Below are positions 25,050 through 34,717 of a stretch of DNA of 50,838 nucleotides, piece by piece. The notes under the pieces are model-generated. The model was not told the DNA's origin, made no database searches, and saw only the letters and a program-made list of their open reading frames with translations. The stretch spans positions 1-50,838 of the forward strand of contig CAJCIS010000193.1 of the NCBI GenBank assembly GCA_903970435.1, in the 5' to 3' direction. The DNA comes from Acidobacteriota bacterium (lineage in GTDB: Bacteria > Pseudomonadota > Alphaproteobacteria > Acetobacterales > Acetobacteraceae). Within the stretch, counting starts at the first letter, position 1. Each line of letters begins with the position of its first letter. A program made the translations under genes and the position numbers.

Positions 25050-26008
25050 CGGGCGACCCCGTCGAACGCTTTGCCGCCTATGTCGCGACCCTCGGCCGCG
25101 GCCCCGGCCGGTCGCGCGCACTGACGCGCGCGGAAGCCGAGGACGCGATGCGCCTCCTGCTGGCCGGCACGCCCCACTCGGTGCAGGTGGGCGCCTTCCT
25201 GATGCTGCTGCGCTACCGCGGCGAGGATGCGGCCGAAATCGCCGGCCTGGTGGACGGCGCGCGAAGCTGCATGCGCCTGCCAGGCCTTTCGGCCGCTTTG
25301 GATTGGCCGTCCTATGGCGCCGGCCGCACCCGCGGCGCGCCCTGGTTTCTGCTCGCCGCGCTGGCGCTGGGCCAGGCGGGCTGGCCGGTGCTGATGCACG
25401 GCTCCAACGAATTCTCCGGTGGCATCACGGTATCGCAGGCCTTGCCGCGCCTCGGCCTGGCGCCAGCCACGGCCGCCGGGGGCGCGGCGCGCGATCTGGC
25501 GGCGCGCGGTTTCGCCTACGTGCCGGTCGAGCAGCTGAGCCCGGAATTCGCCGCCCTGCTCGGTCTGCGCCGGCTGCTTGGGTTGCGCTCGCCGATGAAC
25601 ACGGTGGCCCGCCTGCTCAATCCCGCCGACGCCGCGGCGAGCGTGGATGGCGTGTTCCACCCGCCCTACATCGATGTGCATATCGGCGCCGCTTCGCTGC
25701 TCGGCCGCCGGCGGCTGCTGGTGCTCAAAGGCGGCGGCGGGGAGGCGGAGCGCAATCCGGCCAAGGACGGCGTGGCACACCTGTTCACAACCGGCACGGG
25801 CCGCGGCGAACATGTACTGCCCGCCTTGACGGACGTCGCGCCTGGGGTGCCCGAACCCGCGATCGAGGATATCTGGCGGGGCACGGCGCGTGATCCCGCC
25901 ATCGAGGCGCGGATCGCCGGCACCGTCGCCCTGGGCCTGATGGCCATGGGACAGGGCGGCGACGCGGAGGCGCGGCGCGTGTGGGAAAATCGCCGGACAA
26001 CCGCCTGA
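25046..26008 (+). CDS. Glycosyl transferase family 3 protein, YbiB/TrpD2-like
   Basis: This 320-residue protein has the anthranilate-phosphoribosyltransferase fold. The N-terminal helical domain shows the MRLLLAGTPHSVQVGAFLML motif, and the catalytic-fold segment has VLMHGSNEFSGG, LLGLRSPMNTVARLLNP and LLVLKGGGGEAERNP. In the YbiB/TrpD2 branch the phosphoribosyl-pyrophosphate site is altered and members bind nucleic acids. A tryptophan role is unlikely because no trp genes are near and true TrpD glycine motifs are replaced. Four-base overlap with nagA indicates coupling. Confidence 0.82.
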   Translation: MTGDPVERFAAYVATLGRGPGRSRALTRAEAEDAMRLLLAGTPHSVQVGAFLMLLRYRGEDAAEIAGLVDGARSCMRLPGLSAALDWPSYGAGRTRGAPWFLLAALALGQAGWPVLMHGSNEFSGGITVSQALPRLGLAPATAAGGAARDLAARGFAYVPVEQLSPEFAALLGLRRLLGLRSPMNTVARLLNPADAAASVDGVFHPPYIDVHIGAASLLGRRRLLVLKGGGGEAERNPAKDGVAHLFTTGTGRGEHVLPALTDVAPGVPEPAIEDIWRGTARDPAIEARIAGTVALGLMAMGQGGDAEARRVWENRRTTA

Positions 26009-26075
26009 TTCACATTGAAACCCCACCCCGTGTATGATTCAGTGAAGCCGTCCTTCACCGGAAAAATCCGCACCC

Positions 26076-26405
26076 ATGCGCCTCGTGAATGCCGCCAAAC
26101 GCCTGGCCATCGCCATGATCGCGCCGACCCTGTTCATGGGTCTCACCGCCTATTTCATCTGGAACGCCAGCCGCGGCGAACATGGCCTGCGCAACTACGC
26201 CGTGCGCCAGACCCAGCTCGTGCAGGCGCAACAAACCCTCGCCGCCGCCCAGGCCGAACACGCCCAATGGGAAATCCGCGTCGCCGGCCTCCGCGACGCC
26301 CATATCGACCCCGACACGCTCGACGAACGCGCCCGCGCCAAGGCCGAAGTGGCGGACCCGGCCGATCTCGTGGTGCCGTATGGGCCCGGGAAGAAGCTTT
26401 ACTGA
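26076..26405 (+). CDS. ftsB: Septum formation initiator, FtsB/DivIC family
   Basis: This 109-residue bitopic protein has a short cytoplasmic N-terminus, a transmembrane helix (LAIAMIAPTLFMGLTAYFIW, residues about 10-29), then a coiled-coil-like segment with many Gln, Ala and Glu (about 40-75), and the conserved tail DTLDERARAKAEVADPADLVV. FtsB joins FtsL and FtsQ to activate septal peptidoglycan synthesis. Placement directly before pdhA is the usual alphaproteobacterial arrangement. A paired hairpin repeat follows 16 bases after the stop. Confidence 0.88.
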   Translation: MRLVNAAKRLAIAMIAPTLFMGLTAYFIWNASRGEHGLRNYAVRQTQLVQAQQTLAAAQAEHAQWEIRVAGLRDAHIDPDTLDERARAKAEVADPADLVVPYGPGKKLY

Positions 26406-26421
26406 AAGGCAGAAGAAAGCA

Positions 26422-26552
26422 GTTCTTTTTTGAAAAAAAGAACCAAAAAACTTTTGCTATTGGCTTGCGGAAAATTCGGGGCCATGGCGGGAACGCTGGG
26501 GGCTGCATCAAAAAAAGTAAAAGTCTTTTGGTTCTTTTCTTCAGAAAAGAAC
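26422..26552. repeat. Hairpin repeat, full paired element (locus 8, A/B)
   Basis: The left hairpin 26422-26443 is subfamily A and the right 26531-26552 is subfamily B. The core shares GGGG-CTGCATCA text with loci 3 and 11. The rest of the gap to pdhA (26553-26734) has no further clear feature, although it should hold the pdh promoter. Confidence 0.85.
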
Positions 26553-26734
26553 TACTTTCTTATCCTGTTGCAACGGCCGGCGGCCGCCCGCCGCTCTGAC
26601 GGCGCGCCTGGTGCCTCCGCAACCGTGACCTTGCTTCGTCCGACGCGGGTCTGAGCCTGTAACACGCGCCCTGTTAATCAGCGCGGTGGCTTGCTAATCC
26701 TTCGGATACCACCCCAGGACAGGGCGATCTCCGC

Positions 26735-27775
26735 ATGGCGCGGGCAAAAACCAACAAGGCGGCCAGGCCCGACGTGGGTGCGTTCGGCACCGCGGCGGCA
26801 CCGGCGCTGCCGCGCGACAAACTGCTGCACGCTTGGCGGCAGATGCTGCTCATCCGGCGCTTCGAGGAGAAGGCGGGGCAGCTTTACGGCATGGGGCTGA
26901 TCGGCGGATTCTGCCACCTCTATATCGGCCAGGAAGCGGTGGTGGTCGGCGTGCAACTGGCGCTGTCCGACGGCGACGAGGTGATTACCTCCTATCGCGA
27001 CCATGGCCACATGCTGGCTACCGGTATGGACCCGCGGGGCGTGATGGCCGAGCTCACCGGGCGCGCCACCGGCTATTCGCGCGGCAAGGGCGGCTCGATG
27101 CACATGTTCTCGCTGGAGAAGAAATTCTTCGGCGGCCATGGCATTGTCGGCGCGCAGGTCAGCATCGGCACCGGGCTGGCGTTCAGCAATCTCTATCGCG
27201 CCAATGACCGCGTGTGCGTCACCTACCTGGGCGAGGGCGCGTCCAACCAGGGCCAGGTATTCGAAAGTTTCAATCTCGCCGCATTGCTGAAATTGCCCTG
27301 CATCTACGTCATCGAAAATAACCGTTACGGTATGGGCACCAGCGTGGATCGCGCCAGTGCGTCGCGCGACCTGTCGCAGAACGGCGCCCCCTGGCGCATC
27401 CCCGGCGTGCAGGTGGACGGCATGGACGTGGCTGCCGTGCACGCGGCCGCGCAGACGGCGGTGGCGTATTGCCGCGCCGGAAATGGCCCGTACCTGATGG
27501 AAATGAAAACCTATCGCTACCGCGGCCATTCCATGTCCGACCCGGCGAAATACCGCACCCGCGAGGAAGTGCAGTCGATGCGCGAGCATCACGACCCGAT
27601 CGACCATGCCCGCGCCGCCCTGCTGGCCGCCGGCGTGGCGGAGGACGAGCTCAAGCGCATGGAGGCGGAAACCCGCGCCATCGTGCAGGACGCCGCCGAC
27701 GCCGCCCAAAGCGCGCCCGAGCCAGATCCGGCCGAGCTCTGGACCGACGTGCTGGCCGAAAGCGCGCCGCCATGA
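26735..27775 (+). CDS. pdhA: Pyruvate dehydrogenase E1 component, alpha subunit
   Basis: This 346-residue thiamine-diphosphate enzyme subunit decarboxylates pyruvate together with PdhB. Seen are the N-terminal [20 protein letters not shown], the ThDP region [25 protein letters not shown], and the ThDP-Mg motif GEGASNQG ending 29 residues later in VIENN. The usual GDG is GEG here, a conservative change. The phosphorylation-loop-like segment [15 protein letters not shown] is typical of E1-alpha. Its stop overlaps the pdhB ATG (ATGA). AGGACAGGG lies upstream of the start. Confidence 0.95.
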   Translation: MARAKTNKAARPDVGAFGTAAAPALPRDKLLHAWRQMLLIRRFEEKAGQLYGMGLIGGFCHLYIGQEAVVVGVQLALSDGDEVITSYRDHGHMLATGMDPRGVMAELTGRATGYSRGKGGSMHMFSLEKKFFGGHGIVGAQVSIGTGLAFSNLYRANDRVCVTYLGEGASNQGQVFESFNLAALLKLPCIYVIENNRYGMGTSVDRASASRDLSQNGAPWRIPGVQVDGMDVAAVHAAAQTAVAYCRAGNGPYLMEMKTYRYRGHSMSDPAKYRTREEVQSMREHHDPIDHARAALLAAGVAEDELKRMEAETRAIVQDAADAAQSAPEPDPAELWTDVLAESAPP

Positions 27776-29109
27776 CCCAGGTTCTCATGCCGGCTTTGTC
27801 GCCCACCATGACCGAGGGCAAGCTGGCGCGCTGGCTCAAGGCCATCGGCGAGCAGGTGCGCGCCGGCGATGTCATTGCGGAAATCGAAACCGACAAGGCC
27901 ACCATGGAAGTGGAGGCGGTGGATGAAGGGCGCCTGGAGCAAATCCTGGTTCCCGAAGGCACCGAAGGCGTTGCGGTCAATACGCCGATTGCCGTGCTGG
28001 CCAACGGCGATGCAAAGAATGTTGCGACCAAGTCGGCGCCTGCCGCCGCCAAAGCGGAAGCACGGCCGGCCGCGCCGGCACACACGGCCGCACCCGCTAA
28101 CGAGGTTGTCGCCCCGGAACAGGATAACGCCCCCGGCAAGCCCATCACGGTGCGCGAGGCCCTGCGCGACGCCATGGCGGCCGAACTGGAACGCGACGGC
28201 ACCGTGTTCCTGATGGGCGAGGAGGTGGCGCAATACCAGGGCGCCTACAAGATCAGCCAGGGCCTGCTGGATCGTTTCGGCCCCAAGCGCATCATCGACA
28301 TGCCGATCACCGAGCACGGTTTTGCCGGCATGGCCGTCGGCGCCGCGATGAACGGTCTGCGCCCGATCGTCGAATTCATGACGTTCAATTTCGCCATGCA
28401 GGCGATCGACCAGATCATCAATTCGGCGGCGAAAACCCGCTACATGTCCGGCGGCCAGATGGGCTGCCCGATTGTGTTCCGTGGCCCCAACGGCGCCGCC
28501 TCGCGCGTCGCCGCCCAGCACAGCCAGGATTATGCGAGCTGGTACGCGCATGTGCCTGGCTTGAAAGTCATCGCGCCCTATTCCGCGGCCGATGCAAAAG
28601 GTTTGTTACGGGCCGCGATCCGCGATCCGAACCCGGTGATTTTCCTGGAGAACGAAATCCTCTACGGCCACACATTCCCGTGCCCGGACGATGCCGATTT
28701 CATCCTGCCAATCGGCCGCGCGAAAATCGAACGCGCCGGCCGGCACGTGACGATCGTCAGTTACTCGATCGGCGTCGGCACCGCATTGGCGGCCGCCGAC
28801 GTGCTGGCGGGGCAGGGGGTGGAGGCGGAGGTGATCAATTTGCGCACCCTGCGGCCGCTGGATATCGGCACGGTGGTGGAGAGCGTCAAACGCACCAGCC
28901 GCCTGGTGACGGTGGAGGAGGGCTGGCCCTATGCCGGCATTGGCGCCGAGGTGGCGATGCAGGTGATCGAGCAGGCGTTCGATTGGCTGGACGCGCCGCC
29001 GGTGCGGGTGGCGGGCGCGGATGTGCCGTTGCCTTATGCGGCAAATCTGGAAAAACTGGCTTTGCCGCAGGCGGTTTGGGTGGTGGAGGCAGTTAGAAAG
29101 ATGGTTTAA
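27772..29109 (+). CDS. pdhB: Pyruvate dehydrogenase E1 beta subunit with N-terminal lipoyl domain
   Basis: This 445-residue fusion has residues 1-80 as a lipoyl domain with the modification site [16 protein letters not shown] Pro/Ala-rich linker follows, then the E1-beta domain from about residue 120 ([41 protein letters not shown]-like text, FRGPNGA). Lipoyl fusion to E1-beta is known in alphaproteobacteria and may help channel acetyl groups. Four-base overlap with pdhA. A paired hairpin repeat begins eight bases after the stop and separates it from pdhC, which is odd inside an operon that needs balanced subunits. Confidence 0.95.
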   Translation: MTQVLMPALSPTMTEGKLARWLKAIGEQVRAGDVIAEIETDKATMEVEAVDEGRLEQILVPEGTEGVAVNTPIAVLANGDAKNVATKSAPAAAKAEARPAAPAHTAAPANEVVAPEQDNAPGKPITVREALRDAMAAELERDGTVFLMGEEVAQYQGAYKISQGLLDRFGPKRIIDMPITEHGFAGMAVGAAMNGLRPIVEFMTFNFAMQAIDQIINSAAKTRYMSGGQMGCPIVFRGPNGAASRVAAQHSQDYASWYAHVPGLKVIAPYSAADAKGLLRAAIRDPNPVIFLENEILYGHTFPCPDDADFILPIGRAKIERAGRHVTIVSYSIGVGTALAAADVLAGQGVEAEVINLRTLRPLDIGTVVESVKRTSRLVTVEEGWPYAGIGAEVAMQVIEQAFDWLDAPPVRVAGADVPLPYAANLEKLALPQAVWVVEAVRKMV

Positions 29110-29116
29110 GGAAGCA

Positions 29117-29215
29117 GTTCTTTTTTGAAAAAAAGAACCAAAAAACTTTTGTCTGTTACGGCCCCGCTGGACGCAACGAACAAAAGTTTTTTGCTTCTTT
29201 TTTTCAAAAAAGAAG
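29117..29215. repeat. Hairpin repeat, short paired element (locus 9, A/A)
   Basis: Hairpins lie at 29117-29138 and 29194-29215. In the right copy the outermost pair is swapped (CTTC...GAAG instead of GTTC...GAAC), so pairing is kept. The core is short. It sits between pdhB and pdhC. Confidence 0.85.
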
Positions 29216-29249
29216 ACCTTCCTTCTGTGCTTTTGTTCCAGGACACGCA

Positions 29250-30545
29250 ATGCCCACAAACATTCTCATGCCGGCCCTGTCGCCCACCATGACCGAAGGC
29301 ACCCTCGCGCGCTGGCTCAAGGCCGAAGGCGATACGATCCGCGCCGGCGACGTCATTGCCGAAATCGAAACCGACAAGGCCACCATGGAAGTCGAAGCGG
29401 TCGATGAAGGTGTGCTCGGCAAAATCCTGGTCCCCGACGGCACCCAGGGCGTGAAAGTCAACGACCCGATCGCCGTGCTGGTCGACGCCGGCGAGACCGC
29501 CGCCGCCAAGCCGCAAGCGGCCAAGCCCACGCCGCCAGAACCGCCCAAGGCGGCGCAACCGCCTGTGCCACCGGCAGCGCCGCCAGCGCCGCCGGCGCCG
29601 GGGGTACCGGCCAACGGCCATATTGCATCCGAGCGTGTGTTCGCCTCGCCCCTCGCGCGCCGCATCGCGCAGCAGGCCGGCATCGATCTCAACCAGATAA
29701 AAGGCACGGGTCCGAACGGACGTATCGTCCGTGCCGATATCGAAAGCCTGCACGCAGCGCCCACGGCGCCCGCGCCTGCCGCGGCGCCCCCGCCGGCGGC
29801 ACCTGTGCAAGCGCCGCCCGTGCCCGCGCCGGCGCCCCCCATCACCGCGCCGCACGAACGCGTGCGGCTCAACAATGTTCGCAAGGTCACCGCCCGGCGC
29901 CTGACCCAAGCCAAGCAGACAATTCCGCATTTCTACGTCAGCATCGATGTCGAACTCGATGCGCTGCTGAAACTGCGCGCCGACCTCAACGCCAAATCAC
30001 CCAAAGATGCCGCCGGCGCCTTCAAACTTTCGGTCAACGATCTGCTGATCAAGGCCGCCGCCGTCACCTTGCGGCGCGTGCCCAAGGTGAATGCCAGCTT
30101 CGCCGAGGACGCAATCATTCTCTACGGCGACGTCGACATTTCCATGGCCGTCTCCATTCCGGACGGCCTGATCACCCCCATCATCCGCCAGGCGGACCGC
30201 AAAGGTCTCGCCGCCATCAGCAATGAGGCCCGCGACCTCATCGAGCGCGCGCGCACTGGCAAGCTCAAGCCGGACGAATATCAGGGCGGCGGCTTCTCCA
30301 TCAGCAACATGGGCATGTACGGCGTGAAGGAATTCGCCGCCATCATCAACCCGCCCCAGGCCGGCATCCTGGCCGTGGCGGCCGGCGAGAAGCGGCCGGT
30401 GGTCAGGGACGGCCAACTCGCTATCGCCACGGTCATGACGGTGACGCTGTCGGTCGATCATCGCGCGGTGGACGGGGCGCTTGCCGCCGAGTTTGTGTCG
30501 GTGTTCAAATCGATTGTGGAAGATCCTCTCAGTTTGATGCTGTGA
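29250..30545 (+). CDS. pdhC: Dihydrolipoamide acetyltransferase (E2) of pyruvate dehydrogenase
   Basis: This 431-residue E2 core protein has an N-terminal lipoyl domain (1-78, Lys in [15 protein letters not shown]) nearly identical to the one on PdhB. A long Pro/Ala linker follows, then a peripheral subunit-binding domain ([20 protein letters not shown], then [14 protein letters not shown]). After a second Pro/Ala linker comes the catalytic domain, with [14 protein letters not shown] and the active-site HRAVDG in [16 protein letters not shown]. It moves acetyl from lipoate to CoA. AGGA lies seven bases before the ATG. The stop overlaps the GTG of the following GNAT gene. Confidence 0.95.
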   Translation: MPTNILMPALSPTMTEGTLARWLKAEGDTIRAGDVIAEIETDKATMEVEAVDEGVLGKILVPDGTQGVKVNDPIAVLVDAGETAAAKPQAAKPTPPEPPKAAQPPVPPAAPPAPPAPGVPANGHIASERVFASPLARRIAQQAGIDLNQIKGTGPNGRIVRADIESLHAAPTAPAPAAAPPPAAPVQAPPVPAPAPPITAPHERVRLNNVRKVTARRLTQAKQTIPHFYVSIDVELDALLKLRADLNAKSPKDAAGAFKLSVNDLLIKAAAVTLRRVPKVNASFAEDAIILYGDVDISMAVSIPDGLITPIIRQADRKGLAAISNEARDLIERARTGKLKPDEYQGGGFSISNMGMYGVKEFAAIINPPQAGILAVAAGEKRPVVRDGQLAIATVMTVTLSVDHRAVDGALAAEFVSVFKSIVEDPLSLML

Positions 30546-31051
30546 CACTGCAAACCGGGAAGGAATCCTTTGTGCTGCGGGACGCGGCGCCGGGAGATGT
30601 TGCAACCATCGCGTCGCTCGTGAAGGAATTGGCGACATACGAAAAACTGGACCATGAGGCACGCGCCACCGCCGAGGATTTTCGCGTAGCGCTTTTTGGA
30701 CCCACGCCGCGCGCGAGCGCCATATTGGCCGACGTGGGCGGATACAGCGTCGGCTTTGCCCTCTATTTTTTTAATTTCTCCACGTTTGTGGGACGCCATG
30801 GCCTGTATGTCGAGGATGTGTTTGTTCAAGCGGCTTATCGTGGCCGCGGCATAGGCCGCGCGTTCTTCCAGGCGCTCGCCGCACGCGCGATCGCGGAGGG
30901 CTGCGGGCGGATGGAATGGGCGGTATTGGATTGGAACCGACCAGCTGTCGAGTTCTACCGTGCGCTGGGCGCAGTCGCGATGAACGATTGGACAGTCCAA
31001 CGTCTCGCGGGTGCGGCTTTGCTGGCCTTGGCCGGCGCCGTAGCGGAGTAG
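30542..31051 (+). CDS. GNAT family N-acetyltransferase, diamine acetyltransferase-like
   Basis: This 169-residue acetyltransferase resembles spermidine/diamine acetyltransferases: [24 protein letters not shown] at the N-terminus, [19 protein letters not shown] as the acetyl-CoA loop, and [21 protein letters not shown] with the catalytic-type Tyr. The GTG start overlaps the pdhC stop (GTGA), so it is translated with the pdh genes. The C-terminal [15 protein letters not shown] is Ala-rich. Whether it acetylates polyamines or thialysine-like amines cannot be decided from sequence. Confidence 0.88.
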   Translation: MTLQTGKESFVLRDAAPGDVATIASLVKELATYEKLDHEARATAEDFRVALFGPTPRASAILADVGGYSVGFALYFFNFSTFVGRHGLYVEDVFVQAAYRGRGIGRAFFQALAARAIAEGCGRMEWAVLDWNRPAVEFYRALGAVAMNDWTVQRLAGAALLALAGAVAE

Positions 31052-31055
31052 CAGC

Positions 31056-31489
31056 ATGGACCAAAAGGAAGGGCAACACGAAGCTCACAAAGACCACAAA
31101 GCTCACAAAGCGCTCCCTCAGGAACTTGAGGTGATTGGGCGAGCGATTGTCAATTCGGCGCTCAAGGTCCACAAAGCGCTGGGGCCGGGCTTGTTGGAGT
31201 CGACATACGAACATTGCCTCGTGCACGAATTGGGAATGCGTGGTCTGTCGTGTCAGCGACAATGACGCTTCCGATTGTTTATGAGGGAGAAGTAATCGAC
31301 GCAGGGTACCGCCTGGACATCGTGGTTGAAGATTCGATCATTCTTGAAATAAACGCAATCGAGGCGCTTTCCCGCGTCAACGAGGCGCAGAGTCTAACCT
31401 ACCTGAAATTCTCTGGGTACCGTCTGAGATACCTCATGAATTTCAATGTTGTCCTGTTCATGCAGGGGCTGCGGCGTTTCGTCAGATAA
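31056..31489 (+). pseudogene. GxxExxY protein (PDDEXK_3 nuclease fold), frameshifted
   Basis: The signature segment VHKALGPGLLESTYEHCLVHEL is in the first frame (ATG 31056). That frame stops at 31263 after GLSCQRQ. The rest (TLPIVYEGEVIDAGYRLDIV, LKFSGYRLRYLMNFNV) continues in another frame to 31489. A one-base shift at 31258-31264 (CAATGA) would rejoin them. The second catalytic block reads EINAIE, where the family usually has ELKA, so the lysine is also lost. The N-terminus is a low-complexity stretch (HEAHKDHKAHKA) encoded by an inverted repeat that recurs downstream. It sits between GNAT and lpdA as an insertion in the pdh cluster. Programmed frameshifting is possible but unlikely. Confidence 0.8.
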
Positions 31490-31558
31490 TTGCGCGCCGC
31501 TCCCAGCAAACTTCTTCTTGGTGGGCTTCGTGTCCTTTGTGAGCTTTGTGTTACCCCT
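31070..31558. repeat. Imperfect inverted repeats bracketing the GxxExxY gene
   Basis: The left arm 31070-31110 and the right arm 31517-31558 (opposite orientation) share AACAC-AAGCTCACAAAG and neighbouring ACxAAGC and CACxAAG blocks over about 40 bases. The left arm encodes the His/Lys-rich N-terminus, and the right arm is non-coding. The pattern suggests that the gene and its flanks moved as a unit. Confidence 0.7.
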
Positions 31559-31621
31559 GCTTCGCCGAGCATTTAACCCACCCGACCGATGAGCCACGGC
31601 GGACCCGCAATGGAGCCCACA

Positions 31622-33019
31622 ATGCCTGAAGCCGAATCCCACGACCTCATCATCATCGGCGGCGGCCCAGGCGGCTATGTCGCCGCCATTCGCGCCGCCC
31701 AACTCGGCCTGAAAACCGCCCTCATAGAGCGTGAGCATCTCGGCGGCATTTGCCTCAATTGGGGCTGCATCCCCACCAAAACCCTGCTGCGCAGCTCCGA
31801 AATAAACCACCTGCTGCATCACCTCGGCGAATTCGGCTTCGCTGCCGACAATATCCGCTACGACCTCGAAAAGGTCGTCAAGCGCAGCCGTGCCGTCGCC
31901 AGGCAGATGCAATCCGGCGTCGGCTTTCTGCTCAAGAAAAACAAGGTGACGGTGTATGACGGCCAGGCGCGCCTGGCCGCAAAGCAAACCATAACGATTA
32001 CCGGAAAAACCAACAAAACCCTCACCGCGCCGCACATCATTCTCGCCACCGGTGCCCGCGCCCGCCAATTGGCCGGACTGGAAACCGACGGAAAACTCAT
32101 CTGGAGCTACCGCGAAGCGATGGTTCCGCCGGCGATGCCGAAATCCCTGCTCGTGGTCGGCTCCGGCGCCATCGGCATCGAATTCGCCTCCTTCTTCCAG
32201 AATATGGGGGCGCAGGTCACCGTGGTCGAAGTGCTCGACCGCATCCTGCCGGTCGAGGACGCGGAGATCTCCGCCTTCGTCCGAAAGGCGCTGGAAAAAC
32301 AGGGCATGCGCATCCTCACCGGCGCGAAACTTGGCGCCATCGGCAAGGGCGCGGACAACGTGACCGTAACGCTCGAGGCGGCCGGCAAAGCCGAAACAAT
32401 CACCGTCGACCGCATCATTTCCGCCGTCGGCATTGTCGGCAACACCGAGGATCTGGGCCTGGAAGGCACCGGCGTCGTGGTTGAGAAAACCCATGTCCAA
32501 ATCGACGGGTTCTGCCGCACCGGCGCGCCCGGCGTGTACGCCATCGGTGACCTGGCGGGGCCGCCCTGGCTCGCGCACAAGGCGAGCCACGAAGGCGTGC
32601 TCTGCGTCGAATCGATCGCCGGCCTGCCCGGCCTGCACCCCATCGACTGGACCAACATTCCCGGCTGCACCTATTGCCGCCCCCAGGTCGCCAGCGTGGG
32701 CCTCACCGAGGCGCGCGCCCGGGAACGCGGCCACGACATAAAGGTCGGCCGCTTTCCCTTCATCGGCAACGGCAAGGCGGTGGCCATGGGCGAACCGGAA
32801 GGCATGGTCAAAGTGGTGTTCGATGCGCCGACCGGCGCGCTGCTCGGCGCCCACATGGCCGGCGCCGAGGTGACGGAAATGATCCAGGGCTACGTCATCG
32901 CCCGCACGCTGGAGAGCACCGAGGCGGAGCTGATCCACGCGGTGTTCCCGCACCCCACGGTCAGCGAGACCATGCACGAGGCCGTCCTGGCCGCCTACGG
33001 CCGCACGATCCACTTCTGA
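31622..33019 (+). CDS. lpdA: Dihydrolipoyl dehydrogenase (E3)
   Basis: This 465-residue flavoprotein reoxidises dihydrolipoyl groups of the dehydrogenase complexes with NAD. Seen are the FAD-binding LIIIGGGPGGYVAAIRAAQLG, the redox disulfide GGICLNWGCIPTK, the NAD-binding LLVVGSGAIGIEFASFFQNMG, the second FAD block GVYAIGDLAGPPWLAHKA and the catalytic His/Glu HPHPTVSETMHEAV. The ATG 31622 is chosen because GGAG lies seven bases upstream. An in-frame ATG 33 bases earlier has no such site. It completes the pdh gene set, separated from pdhC by the GNAT gene and the GxxExxY insertion. Confidence 0.95.
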   Translation: MPEAESHDLIIIGGGPGGYVAAIRAAQLGLKTALIEREHLGGICLNWGCIPTKTLLRSSEINHLLHHLGEFGFAADNIRYDLEKVVKRSRAVARQMQSGVGFLLKKNKVTVYDGQARLAAKQTITITGKTNKTLTAPHIILATGARARQLAGLETDGKLIWSYREAMVPPAMPKSLLVVGSGAIGIEFASFFQNMGAQVTVVEVLDRILPVEDAEISAFVRKALEKQGMRILTGAKLGAIGKGADNVTVTLEAAGKAETITVDRIISAVGIVGNTEDLGLEGTGVVVEKTHVQIDGFCRTGAPGVYAIGDLAGPPWLAHKASHEGVLCVESIAGLPGLHPIDWTNIPGCTYCRPQVASVGLTEARARERGHDIKVGRFPFIGNGKAVAMGEPEGMVKVVFDAPTGALLGAHMAGAEVTEMIQGYVIARTLESTEAELIHAVFPHPTVSETMHEAVLAAYGRTIHF

Positions 33020-33141
33020 TTCATCTCTCATGCGTATTTCATACTATTATGCTAGGAAACCCCTTTGAATTGACTTAAGGTGCCCTTAATCGCCGGCTGG
33101 CATCGCTTCAAAGGCGGGTGCTAAGCGTTTGGGGGACTAGA

Positions 33142-34629
33142 ATGAGCAGGGCCATGGCCGCCGTGAGTGACGCAGATAATCTCGCCAGCATAAAACTCTT
33201 CAACGACCCGGCCGAGGCGGCCCCGCAGCCGCCGGGCAAGCGCCCGCTCGCGGTCATCGGCGCCGGCTTTTCCGGCACCATCGCGGTCCTGCACCTGCTG
33301 CGGCAGCTGCCGATCGACCAGCCGGTCCTGCTGTGCGAGCGCGCCCCCGAGTTCGCCCGCGGCGTCGCCTATGCAACCGGCGACAACGACCATTTGCTCA
33401 ACGTCCGCGCCACCAACATGAGCGCGCTGGCCGACGAGCCGAGCCATTTCGCCGACTGGCTGCGCCGCCGCGCCGAACAGACCTCCCAGGGCCTGCACCC
33501 CACGGAGGCGGGCCTGTTCGCCAGCCGCGGCCTGTATGGCCAATATCTGCGCACCCTGCTCGACACCGCCTTGCGCGAAACCGCCGGCCACGCCCAGCTT
33601 CGCCTGATGCCCGATGACGTCACCGACGTGACGCCGATTTCCGGCGCCGGCTTCACCCTCACCTTCGCCGGCGGGGCGAAGATCGATGTCGCCGGCATCG
33701 TGCTGGCGGTCGGCAACCTGTCGCCGGAAGAAACGCCCGATCCCCGCATCTGCGCCAACCCCTGGGGCGAGAAAGCCTCGAAGAAGCTGGCGGGCGACCT
33801 GCCGGTACTCATCGTCGGCACCGGCCTCACCATGGTGGACCTGGTGATTTCCATCCGCCGCCGCGGCTTTACCGGCAAAATCATCGCCATGTCGCGCGGC
33901 GGCCTGCTGCCGAGCCGCCACGCCTCGGTCGATCCCTGGCCGATGCCGCGCCTGACGCCGGCCGAGCTCAAATCGATGCATTTGCTGATGAACCGCATCC
34001 GCCGCGAAGTCGGTGCTGCGGCGCAGCACGGCGTGGATTGGCGCGCCGTCATCGACAGCCTGCGTCCCTTCACCGCCCAGCTTTGGGGCGGCATGCCGCT
34101 GGCCGAACGCCGCCGGTTCCTGCGCCATGTCCGCCGTTACTGGGACGTGCACCGCCACCGCATGGCGCCGCCCCACGCCGACCTGATTGCGCAAATGCAG
34201 CGCGAGGGCTCGCTGCAAATCATGGCCGGCCGCGTGCTGGGGTACGACACCAATGGCGGCCTGGTGAATGTGCGCTACCGGCTGCGCGGCGCCGGCAACG
34301 AGCAGGTGCTGCCGGTGCAGCGCGTCATCGTGGCCAACGGCCTCGAAGCCATCGAACGCACGCGCGACCCGCTGATGGGCCGGCTCATCGCGTCGGGCCT
34401 GGCGCGGTTCGACAAGCATAACATGGGCCTGGATGTGACCGAGGCGCTGCACGTGGTGCGCGCCGACGGCACGCCGGCCGAGCGGATCTGGGCACTCGGC
34501 CCCATCGTGCGCGGCGTGTTCTGGGAGTGCGTCGCGGTGCCCGACATTCGCGTGCAAGCCAGCCATATGGCCGCCAGCGTCGTGGCCGGCCTGCGCGCCG
34601 ACGCGCCGAAATGGAATTTTATCATCTGA
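33142..34629 (+). CDS. FAD/NAD(P)-binding oxidoreductase-like protein
   Basis: This 495-residue protein begins with a dinucleotide-binding motif (LAVIGAGFSGTIAVLHLLRQL) at about residues 33-53 and has a second one near residue 215 (PVLIVGTGLTMVDLVISIRRRG). Both fit the FAD/NAD(P)-binding family of PF13454 type. Further marks are YATGDNDHLLNVRATNMSAL and VANGLEAIERTRDPL. The substrate is unknown, and it is soluble. The ATG 33142 has GGGGG upstream. It is a single gene, and the pre-gene region at 33040-33120 is AT-rich and probably holds its promoter. Confidence 0.85.
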   Translation: MSRAMAAVSDADNLASIKLFNDPAEAAPQPPGKRPLAVIGAGFSGTIAVLHLLRQLPIDQPVLLCERAPEFARGVAYATGDNDHLLNVRATNMSALADEPSHFADWLRRRAEQTSQGLHPTEAGLFASRGLYGQYLRTLLDTALRETAGHAQLRLMPDDVTDVTPISGAGFTLTFAGGAKIDVAGIVLAVGNLSPEETPDPRICANPWGEKASKKLAGDLPVLIVGTGLTMVDLVISIRRRGFTGKIIAMSRGGLLPSRHASVDPWPMPRLTPAELKSMHLLMNRIRREVGAAAQHGVDWRAVIDSLRPFTAQLWGGMPLAERRRFLRHVRRYWDVHRHRMAPPHADLIAQMQREGSLQIMAGRVLGYDTNGGLVNVRYRLRGAGNEQVLPVQRVIVANGLEAIERTRDPLMGRLIASGLARFDKHNMGLDVTEALHVVRADGTPAERIWALGPIVRGVFWECVAVPDIRVQASHMAASVVAGLRADAPKWNFII

Positions 34630-34717
34630 ACGGCGAGGGGGCCTGTCTCGGTTCCCCGTTTTCAGTCATCAGTGCCCGATCATCCCCGGCATTCGACTGA
34701 AAGCTGACACACGACTC

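Noticed and set aside
33066-33100. Promoter with TTGACT upstream of the FAD/NAD(P) protein
   Set aside because: No acceptable -10 box at 16-18 bases.
34629-34662. Intrinsic terminator after the FAD/NAD(P) protein
   Set aside because: The G-rich/C-rich arms pair poorly and the T tract is short. Not strong enough to list.
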